Assembly: GCF_907165195.1 (NCBI RefSeq)
Contig: NZ_OU015584.1
Span: forward strand, 1,116,001-1,180,000
DNA length: 64,000 nt
Source: Parvicella tangerina
GTDB taxonomy: Bacteria; Bacteroidota; Bacteroidia; Flavobacteriales_D; Parvicellaceae
Reading direction: 5' to 3'
The notes beneath the pieces were generated by a model, which saw only the letters and a list, made by a program, of their open reading frames with translations, made no database searches and was not told the DNA's origin. Positions 33,689 through 43,746 of the stretch are shown here, in pieces (positions within the stretch are counted from its first letter, which is position 1; each line of letters begins with the position of its first letter). Made by a program: the position numbers and the translations under genes.

Positions 33689-34567
33689 ATGCACAAAGCT
33701 GGATTTGTAAATATTATTGGTAGCCCGAATGTTGGGAAGTCTACACTAATGAATAGATTAGTGGGAGAGCGGTTGTCCATTATTACCAGTAAAAAGCAAA
33801 CAACTCGGCATAGAATCATGGGGATTGTAAATGAGGAGGACTATCAAGTTGTTTTTAGTGACACGCCAGGGGTTCTAGACCCTAGTTATAAGTTGCATGA
33901 AAATATGATGTCGTTTGTGAACACGGCTATCACGGATGCTGATGTGATCTTGTTGGTAACCGATATATTCGAGAAGCAAACAGCTCATCAAGAGACACTG
34001 GAAAAAATCCAAAAGCATTCCGCTCCTGTTTTGGTACTGGTAAATAAAGTAGATCTGAGTAAAGATGAAGATCGCTTATTAAAGACCATTGAGAACTGGA
34101 AACAGCTCATTCCACGTGCCGAGATCTTGCCAATTAGTGCCTTACACGGGTTTAGTACAGATTTTATTTTTCCTAAGATCGTAGAGTTACTTCCAGAGAG
34201 TCCTCCGTTTTTTGCCAAGGATGAACTAACGGATAAACCAATGCGTTTTTTTGTTTCTGAGATTATTAGAGAAAAGATCTTTGAGAATTATGCAAAAGAG
34301 GTCCCTTACTCAACTCAGGTTGAGGTTGAATACTACAAGGAGAAGCCGAATATCGTTGAAATCAGAGCGATAATTTATGTGTCCAGAAGCTCTCAAAAAC
34401 CAATAATTATTGGTCAGCAGGGAGCAAAAATAAAACGAGTTGGTACTCAAGCCAGAAAAGATCTGGAAGCATTTATAGGTTCAAAGGTATTTTTAGACCT
34501 TTATGTTAAAGTAGACAAGGATTGGAGGGATAAGGAAGCAGAACTTCGCAAATTTGGATATCAATAA
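33689..34567 (+). CDS. era: GTPase Era
   Basis: A 292-residue protein with Walker A GSPNVGKS (about 11-18), switch and DTPG motifs (SDTPGVLD), NKVD, and a KH RNA-binding domain at the C-terminus ([15 protein letters not shown]). Era binds 16S rRNA and checks 30S maturation. Its stop overlaps the der start by one base (TAATG), so the two are translated in series. Confidence 0.96.
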   Translation: MHKAGFVNIIGSPNVGKSTLMNRLVGERLSIITSKKQTTRHRIMGIVNEEDYQVVFSDTPGVLDPSYKLHENMMSFVNTAITDADVILLVTDIFEKQTAHQETLEKIQKHSAPVLVLVNKVDLSKDEDRLLKTIENWKQLIPRAEILPISALHGFSTDFIFPKIVELLPESPPFFAKDELTDKPMRFFVSEIIREKIFENYAKEVPYSTQVEVEYYKEKPNIVEIRAIIYVSRSSQKPIIIGQQGAKIKRVGTQARKDLEAFIGSKVFLDLYVKVDKDWRDKEAELRKFGYQ

Positions 34568-35877
34568 TGGGAAATTTAGTAGCCATAGTCGGAAGACCTA
34601 ATGTTGGAAAGTCGACGCTGTTTAATCGTTTAACGAAGACGAGAAGAGCGATCGTTCAGGAAACTAGTGGAGTGACCAGAGATCGCCATTATGGTAAATC
34701 AGTTTGGGGAGGCAAAGAATTCTCTGTGGTCGATACGGGTGGTTTTGTGAAGGGGTCTGACGATGTTTTTGAGGATGAGATTAGAAAGCAGGTTGTCATA
34801 GCAATTGAAGAGTGTAACATTGTCATCTTTGTGGTTGACGTGGAGACTGGGATTACCGACCTTGATGAGGCGGTTGCAAATGTTTTAAGACAGTCAAAGA
34901 AACCGGTTTTTGTTGTTTCTAACAAGGTAGATAATAATGAACGAGAAGTTGATTCCTATGAGTTCTACAACTTTGGACTTGGCGATGTTTATAGCATTTC
35001 AGCTATTAATGGTTCCGGTACTGGAGAGCTCCTGGATGATTTGATCAAAGAGCTTCCTGAAGATGCTCATGAAGAAGATGAGTCAGAATTGCCACGAATT
35101 GCGATTGTTGGTAAGCCAAATGTTGGTAAATCATCTTTGACCAATGCATTACTGGGGATCGAAAGAAATATTGTGACGGATATTTCTGGTACAACTAGAG
35201 ACTCTATTGACACCCATTTCAATGCATTTGGGTTTGATATGGTACTGGTAGATACTGCTGGTATTCGGAAGAAGGGTAAAGTGCATGAAGATATTGAATT
35301 TTACTCGGTAATGCGATCAATTCGGACCATTGAAAATAGTGATGTTTGCTTATTCATGATAGATGCTGAGGAAGGTCTTCAGTCTCAGGATATGAGCATT
35401 TTTTCTGTGATCGAAAGAAATAGAAAAGGAATGGTTGTTCTCGTCAACAAATGGGATAAGATCGAGAATAAGGAAGCCAATACGATGAAGAAGTATGAAG
35501 AGATGATCAAAGAAAGGTTGGCACCGTTTACAGATGTACCAGTTCTTTTCGTTTCTGCACTGACCAAGCAACGAATTCATAAGGCATTAGAAATTGCCAT
35601 GGAAGTTTATAAGAATCGAACAACTAAAATTCCAACGAGCAAGCTGAACGAAGTGCTGTTACCACTGATTGAAAATTACCCTCCACCAGCTTACAAAGGG
35701 AAATTCATAAAAATCAAGTTTGTGACTCAACTTCCCAACCATGCTCCAGCATTCGCTTTTTTCTGTAATTTGCCGCAGTATATTAAGGACCCGTATAAAC
35801 GCTATCTTGAGAATCAACTCCGTAAACATTTTGATCTTACAGGAGTGCCCATTCGTTTGTTTTTCAGGAAGAAGTAA
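34567..35877 (+). CDS. der: Double-domain ribosome GTPase Der (EngA)
   Basis: A 436-residue protein with two GTPase domains: GRPNVGKS at about 9-16 and GKPNVGKS near 181-188, each with its own DTxG motif (VVDTGG, LVDTAG) and NKxD (SNKVD, VNKWD). A KH-like C-terminal domain follows. Der acts in 50S subunit assembly. It is directly coupled to era. The end overlaps the convergent glycosyltransferase gene by 14 bases. Confidence 0.97.
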   Translation: MGNLVAIVGRPNVGKSTLFNRLTKTRRAIVQETSGVTRDRHYGKSVWGGKEFSVVDTGGFVKGSDDVFEDEIRKQVVIAIEECNIVIFVVDVETGITDLDEAVANVLRQSKKPVFVVSNKVDNNEREVDSYEFYNFGLGDVYSISAINGSGTGELLDDLIKELPEDAHEEDESELPRIAIVGKPNVGKSSLTNALLGIERNIVTDISGTTRDSIDTHFNAFGFDMVLVDTAGIRKKGKVHEDIEFYSVMRSIRTIENSDVCLFMIDAEEGLQSQDMSIFSVIERNRKGMVVLVNKWDKIENKEANTMKKYEEMIKERLAPFTDVPVLFVSALTKQRIHKALEIAMEVYKNRTTKIPTSKLNEVLLPLIENYPPPAYKGKFIKIKFVTQLPNHAPAFAFFCNLPQYIKDPYKRYLENQLRKHFDLTGVPIRLFFRKK

Positions 35878-37141
35878 TTTTGTCGGGCTTAAAATAGAGC
35901 AATAGTCCAACAGCAATCAGGTTAATCAAACCAAAGGTGTGATAGTCATCGAGTAAGTCAGTGGCGTAGTTCCCAATAATATCTCTTCCTTGGATAGTGA
36001 AGAGGAGTAAAATGAGAAGAGAAAAAAAACTGATGATTTTGAACAGTTGATTCCCATTCCAATTTTTCTCAAACCCTTTCAGAAACAGTGCTAAGAAGTA
36101 TGTTCCGGCTGGCACAAAGAATAGCATTGCATATTTTTGTTGATGAGGGAAGATTAAAGCAATAGCGATGAACAGATAGGCGATCTCCCAAAAGAAAAAA
36201 ATCGTTGGATTTTGTTTCCTTTTATGTGTGGAAAATGCAAAATAGGCGATGAGCACTGCTAACAACAATCTTGTTGTCAAAAGAAAGTAGCTGAGTGCCT
36301 GATTACTTAATGGGATGATTTGTCTGGGACGATCAGTTGGAGGTTCTTGATCGTTTCCTTCAAAGTCAAAGAAATAGGCAGGGAGTATAGCGTTTAAAGA
36401 GTAGGTGCCATTATCAAACTCAAATACGTATTTGTCCCGTGAGGGGTTAATCGTTTCTTCCCAGTTTTCTAATAAATTAATGTTGTTTTCAACTCCTATT
36501 GCAAAGCTCGGTAGTAATAAGCAAAGAGGAATAGCTAATCCTCCGATTACTAGAGACTTCCATTCTTTCTTTAGTAGTAGATAAAAAAGGGCAAGCACAG
36601 GAATAATCTTGATCACCGTACCGATGCCGAGTAATATGCCTCCAACTACTTTTCTGTTCTGTATGCGCGTTTGGTATAAGCCTTCAAAGATGAACCATAA
36701 AATAAGGATAGTTATTTGTCCGAGGCTCACATTATGAAGCACCATTCCAAAACTGAGTAGAATTCCTCCTGAAATTAGAATAAGTTGATGTTTTTTGGAA
36801 AGAGAAAAATGGGGTAGGATAGCCTTTACAAATAGATGAACAACCCGAATGAAGATCAACATATTAAATACACCCCAAAGTGCTTTTCCAAATGTGCCAA
36901 ATAGTGTGAATGGCCACAAAAGGAAAGCGAAAAAAGGACTGTAGAGATAGTAGTTAAAAGGGTTGTTATCGTAGATGTTTTCGCCTGAAAATAATTGTTT
37001 TGATGCATAGAGATAAACATCTGCATCCATTCCCTCATGATAGCATTTGATACCAGCAAACACCATTAAAAGAATTGAGATGACAACACCCAGAATAAAG
37101 CTTTTTGAGCTCATGTTTTTATTCGTAAACCATGTCGTCAT
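35864..37141 (-). CDS. GT87/DUF2029-type membrane glycosyltransferase
   Basis: A 425-residue integral membrane protein with about ten helices. The first loop after helix one holds the acidic pair expected for polyprenol-phosphate sugar transferases ([12 protein letters not shown]), and [18 protein letters not shown] is close to the GT87/DUF2029 mannosyltransferase family. These use lipid-linked sugar donors at the membrane. It lies downstream of a DUF4296 gene and near a dolichol-phosphate mannose synthase-like gene (39151-39864), which could supply such a donor. It overlaps der by 14 bases in convergent orientation. Confidence 0.75.
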   Translation of the reverse strand: MTTWFTNKNMSSKSFILGVVISILLMVFAGIKCYHEGMDADVYLYASKQLFSGENIYDNNPFNYYLYSPFFAFLLWPFTLFGTFGKALWGVFNMLIFIRVVHLFVKAILPHFSLSKKHQLILISGGILLSFGMVLHNVSLGQITILILWFIFEGLYQTRIQNRKVVGGILLGIGTVIKIIPVLALFYLLLKKEWKSLVIGGLAIPLCLLLPSFAIGVENNINLLENWEETINPSRDKYVFEFDNGTYSLNAILPAYFFDFEGNDQEPPTDRPRQIIPLSNQALSYFLLTTRLLLAVLIAYFAFSTHKRKQNPTIFFFWEIAYLFIAIALIFPHQQKYAMLFFVPAGTYFLALFLKGFEKNWNGNQLFKIISFFSLLILLLFTIQGRDIIGNYATDLLDDYHTFGLINLIAVGLLLYFKPDKITSS

Positions 37142-37159
37142 TTGATTGAAGGTAAAAAT

Positions 37160-37816
37160 CTAGTCCACTCCTTGAGCTTTATCATCCTTATTTTTTAAAT
37201 ACGTTTTAAGTTGGTTGAACATCATTTTGTTATTGGTGTTCAGAACAAAGGTAAAACGTACAGACTCCATATCATAACCTTTGTCAGTGACAATTTCTGG
37301 AAAGCTATCCAGGTAATGGAAGAGAGAGTCTCTTAGTAATTCGGCAAGAACAGGATCTGCATCAAGCATGAGGTTTTTGATCGGTGTTTCAAACACAATA
37401 TCGCCTATTTGTTGTCTGCTGAGCGAATTCAAACTATGGTTTGGAATTTTAACATCGCCTAAAGCAACCTCTTTTTCCTTAAGGTATACGATAGCTTGTG
37501 TGATAAGTGAATCCATCAGACCCGGGTTCTTTGCATATTCTTGCATCGAGTAGTAAAAAGCTTCCCCGGTAGTTTCATATTTTTCAAACAGCGCTTTGTA
37601 ATAGTGGTTAACGCTATCCTTAAAATAGGGTTGGTAAATTCGTAGGACAGAAATATGAGACTCAATCACCTGCGCTTCTGCGAATACTTTTACAAATGTA
37701 GGTTCATCGATCAACTCGACATCTTCAGGAACACTACTGACTTCAGCTGTAGTTTCTTCCTGACAAGAAAGAACTCCCAAAAAGAGAAAGAGAATTATGT
37801 AGGTATACGTTTTCAA
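37160..37816 (-). CDS. DUF4296 lipoprotein
   Basis: A 218-residue protein with a lipobox (GVLSC, about Cys18) and the DUF4296 pattern FVKVFAEAQVIESHI, then VNHYYKALFEKYETT. Function unknown. The start is a TTG at 37816, immediately after the dihydroorotase stop (TAA then TTG), with no other Met before the signal. Translation therefore probably depends on termination of the upstream gene. Belongs to the operon from purA-side genes to the GT87 gene. Confidence 0.75.
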   Translation of the reverse strand: MKTYTYIILFLFLGVLSCQEETTAEVSSVPEDVELIDEPTFVKVFAEAQVIESHISVLRIYQPYFKDSVNHYYKALFEKYETTGEAFYYSMQEYAKNPGLMDSLITQAIVYLKEKEVALGDVKIPNHSLNSLSRQQIGDIVFETPIKNLMLDADPVLAELLRDSLFHYLDSFPEIVTDKGYDMESVRFTFVLNTNNKMMFNQLKTYLKNKDDKAQGVD

Positions 37817-39154
37817 TTATCGATTAAATAGCATACGCATTCCGGTGTCACCTTCAATGATCTCCCCGTTATCGTATACTTTCCGACCATTTACAAACGT
37901 GTTAACCACTTTGTGATCAAAGGTTGTTCCTTCAAATGGAGACCAGCCGCATTTATACAAAAGATTACCTTTTGTAACTTCCCATGGAGCCTCAGATTTT
38001 ACAAGAACCAAGTCGGCATAGTAGCCTTCTCGAATAAACCCTCGCTTGTCAATACTGAACATTTCTGCCACATTGTGAGCAAATTTTTGAACGACCTCTT
38101 CAATGGTAAACTCATTCTTCAACGTCATCTGAAGGTAAGCAACCAATGCATGCTGCACTAAGGGACCGCCACTAGGAGCAGAGGTGTAAGGATTGTTCTT
38201 TTCCATGATCGTATGAGGGGCGTGATCTGTAGCCAAGACATCAATTCTGCCACTTTTCACAGCCTGAATAATTTGCTTTCGATCTTCCTCTGACTTCACC
38301 GCAGGGTTCCATTTGATCCAAGGACCTTTTTCTTTGTAGTAAGTATCATTGAACCAAAGGTGGTGAGTACAAGCTTCTGCCGTAATTCTTTTTTCTGATA
38401 ACGGATCGGTGGAGAACAACGTTGTTTCTTTTCCCGTTGAAATGTGCAGAATATGCAACCTAGTATTATGCTTTGTAGCTAGTTCAACAGCTTTTGAGGA
38501 TGATTTATAGCACGCTTCTTCATCTCTGATTACAGGGTGGAGATGAAAAGGAATGTTGTCTCCATAGAGTTCTTTGTACTTGGCAAGATTTCTCCGTACC
38601 GTTTGTTCATCTTCACAGTGGGTTGCTATTAAGAGTTCACACTCCTTGAATAAAGCTTCCAGAGTAGCTGTGTCGTCTACGAGCATGTTGCCTGTTGAAC
38701 TTCCCATGAAAACTTTAACACCACAAACTGTTTTTTTGTCTGTTTTCAGAACCTCTTCCAAATTGTCATTAGATGCTCCAAAGAAAAATGAATAATTTGC
38801 TATTGAACTTTCAGCAGCAATATCGTATTTGTCTTGCAGTAAGTCTTGGGTCAGTGTATTCGGAACGGTATTTGGCATCTCCATGAAGGAGGTTATACCT
38901 CCTGCAACGGCAGCACGAGATTCAGTGAAGATATCAGCTTTATGTGTTAACCCAGGTTCTCTAAAATGGACCTGATCATCAATCATTCCTGGGAGCAAGT
39001 ACATCCCTTTTGCATCAATTACCTCGTCAAAAGTAGACTCATCTACCTCTTTAGGATTAACACTTTTAATGAATTGATTTTCAATCAGAACGCTTCCTGA
39101 GAATTGCTTGCCTTCATTTACAATAGTGGCATTTTTTATATAAACTGTACTCAT
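37817..39154 (-). CDS. pyrC: Dihydroorotase
   Basis: A 445-residue amidohydrolase with the first metal motif DDQVHFREPGL (HxH-like; the first position is Gln in this reading, VHF following), then the carbamylated lysine region CGVKVFMGSSTGN, HCED, LHILHIST and a late aspartate in ATDHAPHT. It is close to type I dihydroorotases of Bacteroidota, which convert carbamoyl-aspartate to dihydroorotate in pyrimidine synthesis. Note that the first metal motif shows Q-V-H rather than H-V-H. It overlaps the glycosyltransferase gene upstream by four bases, and the DUF4296 gene follows directly. Confidence 0.85.
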   Translation of the reverse strand: MSTVYIKNATIVNEGKQFSGSVLIENQFIKSVNPKEVDESTFDEVIDAKGMYLLPGMIDDQVHFREPGLTHKADIFTESRAAVAGGITSFMEMPNTVPNTLTQDLLQDKYDIAAESSIANYSFFFGASNDNLEEVLKTDKKTVCGVKVFMGSSTGNMLVDDTATLEALFKECELLIATHCEDEQTVRRNLAKYKELYGDNIPFHLHPVIRDEEACYKSSSKAVELATKHNTRLHILHISTGKETTLFSTDPLSEKRITAEACTHHLWFNDTYYKEKGPWIKWNPAVKSEEDRKQIIQAVKSGRIDVLATDHAPHTIMEKNNPYTSAPSGGPLVQHALVAYLQMTLKNEFTIEEVVQKFAHNVAEMFSIDKRGFIREGYYADLVLVKSEAPWEVTKGNLLYKCGWSPFEGTTFDHKVVNTFVNGRKVYDNGEIIEGDTGMRMLFNR

Positions 39155-39864
39155 TTGAATTTCTTTTTACGTAACCGTAAGACACCTAAAAAGGCTTCTT
39201 TGAAAATTTTCATATCCATTTTGGATTCACCTAAAACTCTATCGATGAATGTAATAGGTACTTCCACGACTTTGAACCCAGATTTTAAAGTCGAATATTT
39301 CATTTCAATCTGAAAAGCGTAGCCCACAAACCATATATCATCAAGGTCTAACTTTTCTAGAACAGCTCTTTTGTAACACTTAAAACCTGCAGTCGTATCC
39401 TTGATATTTATCCAAAGAACCAATCTTACGTAGAAAGAAGCGAAATAAGACATTGCCCACCTTAAAAACGGCCAGTTTTTCACTTTTCCTCCTTTGCAAT
39501 ATCTTGATCCAACAGCCATTCCAACGCCATCCGGTTTACAGGCTTCTAAAAGTCTGGGTAGATCTTCTGGATTATGTGAAAAGTCGGCATCCATTTCAAA
39601 AACATACTCATAGTCATGTTTCAAAGCCCATTTAAAACCATGAATGTATGCCGTTCCTAAGCCCAATTTTCCAGTGCGCTCTTCTAAATGCAAAAAACCA
39701 GGATACTTTTTCTGTAGTTCTCTGACAATGTCTGCCGTACCGTCTGGAGAACCATCATCCACTATCAAGATGTCAAAACGCACAGGTAAACTAAACACCT
39801 TTTCGATGATCCGTTGGATGTTTTCTTTTTCGTTGTAAGTTGGTATGATAACCAAGTTCTCCAT
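39151..39864 (-). CDS. Polyprenol-phosphate mannosyltransferase-like GT2
   Basis: A 237-residue GT-A glycosyltransferase starting at ATG 39864, with LVIIPTYNEKENI and the metal-binding DxD motifs IVDDGSPDGT and MDADFSHNP. C-terminal KDTTAGFKCYKR matches dolichyl-phosphate mannose synthase-like proteins. It makes a lipid-linked sugar donor at the inner membrane. A longer frame to 39996 adds 44 residues overlapping the OstA-like stop and was rejected. The GT87 enzyme at 35864-37141 could use its product. Confidence 0.88.
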   Translation of the reverse strand: MENLVIIPTYNEKENIQRIIEKVFSLPVRFDILIVDDGSPDGTADIVRELQKKYPGFLHLEERTGKLGLGTAYIHGFKWALKHDYEYVFEMDADFSHNPEDLPRLLEACKPDGVGMAVGSRYCKGGKVKNWPFLRWAMSYFASFYVRLVLWINIKDTTAGFKCYKRAVLEKLDLDDIWFVGYAFQIEMKYSTLKSGFKVVEVPITFIDRVLGESKMDMKIFKEAFLGVLRLRKKKFK

Positions 39865-39922
39865 GAGCAGACGAAGATAAGGTTTAAAATGGTGTGATGA
39901 TACTACTGTTATGCAAAAAATG

Positions 39923-41449
39923 TTAAGGAGATGTTTCTGCTGGTTGCAAAAACTCCTCTTGATTGGGGCGTATTTGAATTTTCCATTTAAAGCCATCCAA
40001 AAAACGTTGTTTCCTGCTCATCTCCGCAATTGCTTGATAAACGGCATTGGGAGACTCCAGGAATTTAATAGTGTGGATAGCGCCTTTATCAAAATGAACA
40101 ACAATATCAGCGCATTCTGCTGAGTTTGCTTCCAAGTAAAGACTATCTTCATTGAGAATGTGGTAGAGCGTTTTTCCGTTGCCTTTAACATCTACTTTAG
40201 CGATCTTTCCTTCCTTAAAATAAGCAAAAAGGTCTTTTCCCTGAATTTGATCATACATCGTTGTATCAATTTCAGATATGATGTAGGCGTTTTTATTGAC
40301 CGTTAATGACTTAATCGATTGTTTAGCAGTTTGCGCTTCTATATAATCTCCTGTGATTTGGCTCTCATCAGACCATAAAATGGGTGTTTTAAAAAATCTC
40401 ATTAGAGAATCATTATCATTATAAATGAGGGAATCACAAACTCCTTGAAAGTCGGGCTGGAAAATTCGAACCTCACGATACGCTCTAATTTGTTTGTTTT
40501 CGTTTAAAGAGTCCGTTTTAATAGTTAGGTATTCAGCCGAAATAAAGAGGGTGTCTTTCTCATTGAGCTGTGTCATCTGAGCACAACCAAAGATCGAAGT
40601 GGAGTCTTGAAGTTCATTGTGGTAGCCATTATCACCATACAAAATAACATCATTAGCGGTGTCTTTCATCACTACATGTCCAAAGATTTCTCCTATCCCT
40701 TGTTCCCTGTTGTAGTGAATGCTATCTCCAATAATGGTTTGTTCTTTGCCTATGATGGTAGCACTGTTCCATAGTGATGTGACCTCGGTTTCTGTATTAT
40801 ATACGCCAGCATTGCACAAGATCTTATCGTCTTTAGAAATGATTTCTGTTGGGCCATAAAAAAAGGCAGTTTTTGTCGCTGTGTTGTAAACCAAAGTGTC
40901 AGAATACATATCGTAATCCTTGTTGTGAAGGCGCACACTATCTTTGAAGTAAACGGTTTTGTTTTCGCTGTGATATTCCCCTTTTTTACTCTTAAGGACG
41001 TTTTTATCGGCTCTGTTCGTAATTACAGCAGGCGTGTCATAACGACCAATTTTAGTGTTGAAATCATAAAAAAGGGTATTGGTTACGAGTTGTACCTTCC
41101 TATCATTATAGACAATGTTTCCAAGCATATCCGCTGTCTTTGAGGTTCCTCTATAATAAAGCGTATCGCCCTCAAGCTTCATGCTGTCACCCTTAACTAC
41201 AGATATATTACTAAAGGCATGAAATACATTGCTATCGAGAAAAAAATAGGCGCTGTCGCAATACATGGTTGTGCTGTCATGCTCAAACACTACATTGCCT
41301 TTTAGAATGTGTGTGTTCGCATAAGTGGGGTGGGAAGTGCCTTCATCTGCATGAATGATTTTAATCTGATCTGTTTTTTCTTGCGCCAATCCTTGACAAA
41401 AGATGGTTCCAAATCCAATCAACAGTATTAAAAGATATCTCTTCACCAT
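39923..41449 (-). CDS. OstA-like (LptA/LptD N-domain) envelope protein
   Basis: A 508-residue protein with a signal peptide (about 1-22, ending GLAQ) and several OstA repeats: HILKGNVVFEHDSTTMYCD, YDTPAVITNRADKN, and periodic KLEGDTLYYRG-like strands. LptA-type folds form the periplasmic bridge for lipopolysaccharide transport. At this size it fits the Bacteroidota OstA-like family that combines several units. A role in lipopolysaccharide transport is inferred from the family. It lies in a minus-strand gene row with pentapeptide and purA genes upstream. Confidence 0.8.
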   Translation of the reverse strand: MVKRYLLILLIGFGTIFCQGLAQEKTDQIKIIHADEGTSHPTYANTHILKGNVVFEHDSTTMYCDSAYFFLDSNVFHAFSNISVVKGDSMKLEGDTLYYRGTSKTADMLGNIVYNDRKVQLVTNTLFYDFNTKIGRYDTPAVITNRADKNVLKSKKGEYHSENKTVYFKDSVRLHNKDYDMYSDTLVYNTATKTAFFYGPTEIISKDDKILCNAGVYNTETEVTSLWNSATIIGKEQTIIGDSIHYNREQGIGEIFGHVVMKDTANDVILYGDNGYHNELQDSTSIFGCAQMTQLNEKDTLFISAEYLTIKTDSLNENKQIRAYREVRIFQPDFQGVCDSLIYNDNDSLMRFFKTPILWSDESQITGDYIEAQTAKQSIKSLTVNKNAYIISEIDTTMYDQIQGKDLFAYFKEGKIAKVDVKGNGKTLYHILNEDSLYLEANSAECADIVVHFDKGAIHTIKFLESPNAVYQAIAEMSRKQRFLDGFKWKIQIRPNQEEFLQPAETSP

Positions 41450-41511
41450 TTTAAGGTCACTCCATTAATTGGAGAGGTGCGAAATTAACGAAAAACAAGG
41501 ATTATTGTTGC

Positions 41512-42072
41512 TCAAGCGATAATTTCCAAGGAAAAATTAGCGAGTAACCCGGGTAAATTATCAAGGTCTACCCTCATTTTTTTTACACTATTTTTCGTGA
41601 TGTCGATTGAAAGGTCTGTTACGCCAGAAAGATAGGCTCCTGAGAGATTGGTTTGGTCAAAAACGGTGTTCTTTAGATTGGATTCAGAAAAATTAGTGCC
41701 CTGCGCATTTACTTCAAGAAATTGCGCATCGCTAAAATTGCAATTTCTGAAATTGGATCGACTGAGATCGTTTTCCGCAAAGTACGTTAGACTGAGATCA
41801 CAATTAATACAGTCGATTCCAAAAAGAAACGGATTGACATCTTGAAAGTTTATCCCTGTCAATTTTGATTCTTCAAATTCACAATCCTGCAATGAAGTTT
41901 GATTTAAACTTACATTACTGAGGTTACACTGCTTGAATGTGCAGTTCTCAAATTTGAAAAAGGCGAGTGAAATAGCTGTAAAGTCACAGTTTTTGAAAAC
42001 ACACTCTTCATACAACCCTTTTTCCAGGCTCTCGAACGTTATATTTTCAAAAGTCTTGTGTTCAGTAACCAT
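41512..42072 (-). CDS. Pentapeptide-repeat protein
   Basis: A 186-residue protein made of A(D/N)LxX-type pentapeptide repeats: FENCTFKQCNLSNVSL, FRNCNFSDAQFLEV, NFSESNLKNTVFDQTNLSG. The central Leu/Phe every five residues predicts a right-handed quadrilateral beta-helix. Length is near McbG and below Qnr (about 218), both gyrase-protecting proteins, but nothing else supports that role. Overlaps purA by one base (TAATG), so it is translated with it. Confidence 0.88.
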   Translation of the reverse strand: MVTEHKTFENITFESLEKGLYEECVFKNCDFTAISLAFFKFENCTFKQCNLSNVSLNQTSLQDCEFEESKLTGINFQDVNPFLFGIDCINCDLSLTYFAENDLSRSNFRNCNFSDAQFLEVNAQGTNFSESNLKNTVFDQTNLSGAYLSGVTDLSIDITKNSVKKMRVDLDNLPGLLANFSLEIIA

Positions 42073-43352
42073 TAAACCGCTGGTTCTCTTCTTTGAATCG
42101 TCTGCTTTCTGTCTGGACCTACAGATACGATAGAAATTGGAACTTCTAGTAACCCTTCCAAATAGTCGATATAATCTACCAGCTTTTGTGGTAGTTCATC
42201 ATCGTCAGTAAGTTTTGTTAAATCCGTTTGCCAACCGTCTAACTCTTCATAAATTGGAGTGACTTCCTTTTCGTTGATCGAGTAGGGGAAGTAATCAATT
42301 TTTTCTCCCTCGTAGTTGTAGTGTGTACAAACTTTGATCTTTTCAAAAGTGTCCAGCACATCGCCTTTCATCATCGCTAGTTCAGTAACTCCATTGATCA
42401 TGATAGCATATTTCAAAGCTGGAATATCGATCCAACCACATCTTCTTTCTCTTCCTGTTGTTGCGCCAAATTCATGACCGATTTGTCGGATTTTTTCACC
42501 TGTTTCATTGTCTTCTTCAGTAGGGAATGGTCCACTACCAACTCTGGTACAATACGCTTTAAAGATCCCTATCACATTTTGAATTTTCGTGGGAGCGATC
42601 CCAAGTCCTGTACACGTTCCTGCAGTAATCGTATTCGATGAGGTTACAAATGGGTAAGTTCCAAAGTCTACATCCAATAAGGTCCCTTGAGCTCCTTCGG
42701 CAAGGATGTTTTTTCCTTCCTTCATAGCTTGATTGAGATAATGTTCACTGTCGATAGGTGTCAAAGCTTTCAAGGTTTCAATACCTTCAAAGAAAGGAGC
42801 CTCTAATGCTGCAAGATCATACTCCAGATTGTGGTTGTTCAAGATATTTTTATGTTTCTCCACCAAAGCGGTGTACATTTCTCGGAAGTTATCCCCAAAG
42901 ACATCTCCCACACGAAGTCCGTTTCTTCCCGTTTTATCCATATATGTTGGACCTATACCCTTTAAAGTAGAGCCAATTTTTGCCTTACCTTTTGCAATCT
43001 CAGAGGCCTTGTCTAATAGTTTATGAGTTGGAAGAATAAGGTGAGCTTTTCTTGATATTAGTAATTGTTCGTTAACGTTCACTCCACGATCAACTAGCTT
43101 ATCAATCTCTTCTTTCAGGATTACAGGGTCTATGACAACGCCATTTCCCACAATGTTTTTTACTCCTTGATGAAAAATACCAGAAGGAATAGTATGCAAA
43201 ACATGTTTAATGCCTTCAAATTCTAGTGTGTGACCTGCATTGGGTCCTCCTTGAAATCTTGCAATGATGTCATATTTTGGAGTTAAGACATCAACAATTT
43301 TACCTTTTCCTTCATCCCCCCATTGAAGGCCTAATAAAACATCTACTCCCAT
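42072..43352 (-). CDS. purA: Adenylosuccinate synthase
   Basis: A 426-residue PurA starting at ATG 43352 with MGVDVLLGLQWGDEGKGK, the P-loop-like IMP and GTP site. Further motifs: GGPNAGHTLEF, IGSTLKGIGPTYMDK, EGAQGTLLDVDFGTYPFVTSS and GRERRCGWIDIPAL. It makes adenylosuccinate from IMP, Asp and GTP in the cytoplasm. Eighteen extra residues to 43406 would overlap the STAS gene and were rejected. Operon order on the minus strand: Fur-like, STAS, purA, pentapeptide. Confidence 0.96.
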   Translation of the reverse strand: MGVDVLLGLQWGDEGKGKIVDVLTPKYDIIARFQGGPNAGHTLEFEGIKHVLHTIPSGIFHQGVKNIVGNGVVIDPVILKEEIDKLVDRGVNVNEQLLISRKAHLILPTHKLLDKASEIAKGKAKIGSTLKGIGPTYMDKTGRNGLRVGDVFGDNFREMYTALVEKHKNILNNHNLEYDLAALEAPFFEGIETLKALTPIDSEHYLNQAMKEGKNILAEGAQGTLLDVDFGTYPFVTSSNTITAGTCTGLGIAPTKIQNVIGIFKAYCTRVGSGPFPTEEDNETGEKIRQIGHEFGATTGRERRCGWIDIPALKYAIMINGVTELAMMKGDVLDTFEKIKVCTHYNYEGEKIDYFPYSINEKEVTPIYEELDGWQTDLTKLTDDDELPQKLVDYIDYLEGLLEVPISIVSVGPDRKQTIQRREPAV

Positions 43353-43362
43353 TGGTGTATCT

Positions 43363-43746
43363 TTAATTTTGTTTGATTTGTTTAAATTGATTTTTCGCTT
43401 CCTCAAGCGTTTCTGTTGTAGTGATTACACTGCTTAACTTTGTTATTACCAGTAACTTCTTGACTTTTTCGTTGATACCGAAAACAACCATTTCCCCTCC
43501 TTGAGTTCTTGTCTTGGTAAGAATCCCGATGAGTGAGTTCAAGCCACTACTGTTTAAATAATCTACTTCTGAAAGATCAAGAATCAATAAGTTTCGATCA
43601 GGGCTTAACTCACTTACAATGGCGTTAGTCAGTTCATTAGAAGTAGTTTGGTCAATTATTTTTCCCTCGAGTTTAACCAGTAAGATAAGATCTTCAAGCT
43701 TCTCAAAGTTGATGTGCAATTGTTCGCTATTTTCTTTTTCTGGCAT
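43363..43746 (-). CDS. STAS-domain anti-sigma factor antagonist-like protein
   Basis: A 127-residue protein starting at ATG 43746 with a STAS domain: [29 protein letters not shown] with the candidate phosphorylated serine pair (NSSG, about 65-68), and GEMVVFGIN. In SpoIIAA-type switches that serine is phosphorylated by a partner kinase, but no kinase gene is next to it. It overlaps the Fur-like gene by 20 bases and precedes purA by ten. Confidence 0.83.
   Translation of the reverse strand: MPEKENSEQLHINFEKLEDLILLVKLEGKIIDQTTSNELTNAIVSELSPDRNLLILDLSEVDYLNSSGLNSLIGILTKTRTQGGEMVVFGINEKVKKLLVITKLSSVITTTETLEEAKNQFKQIKQN

Noticed and set aside
41512-42072. Quinolone-resistance (Qnr) protein
   Set aside because: Only the pentapeptide repeat supports it; the length is shorter than Qnr and there is no resistance context.
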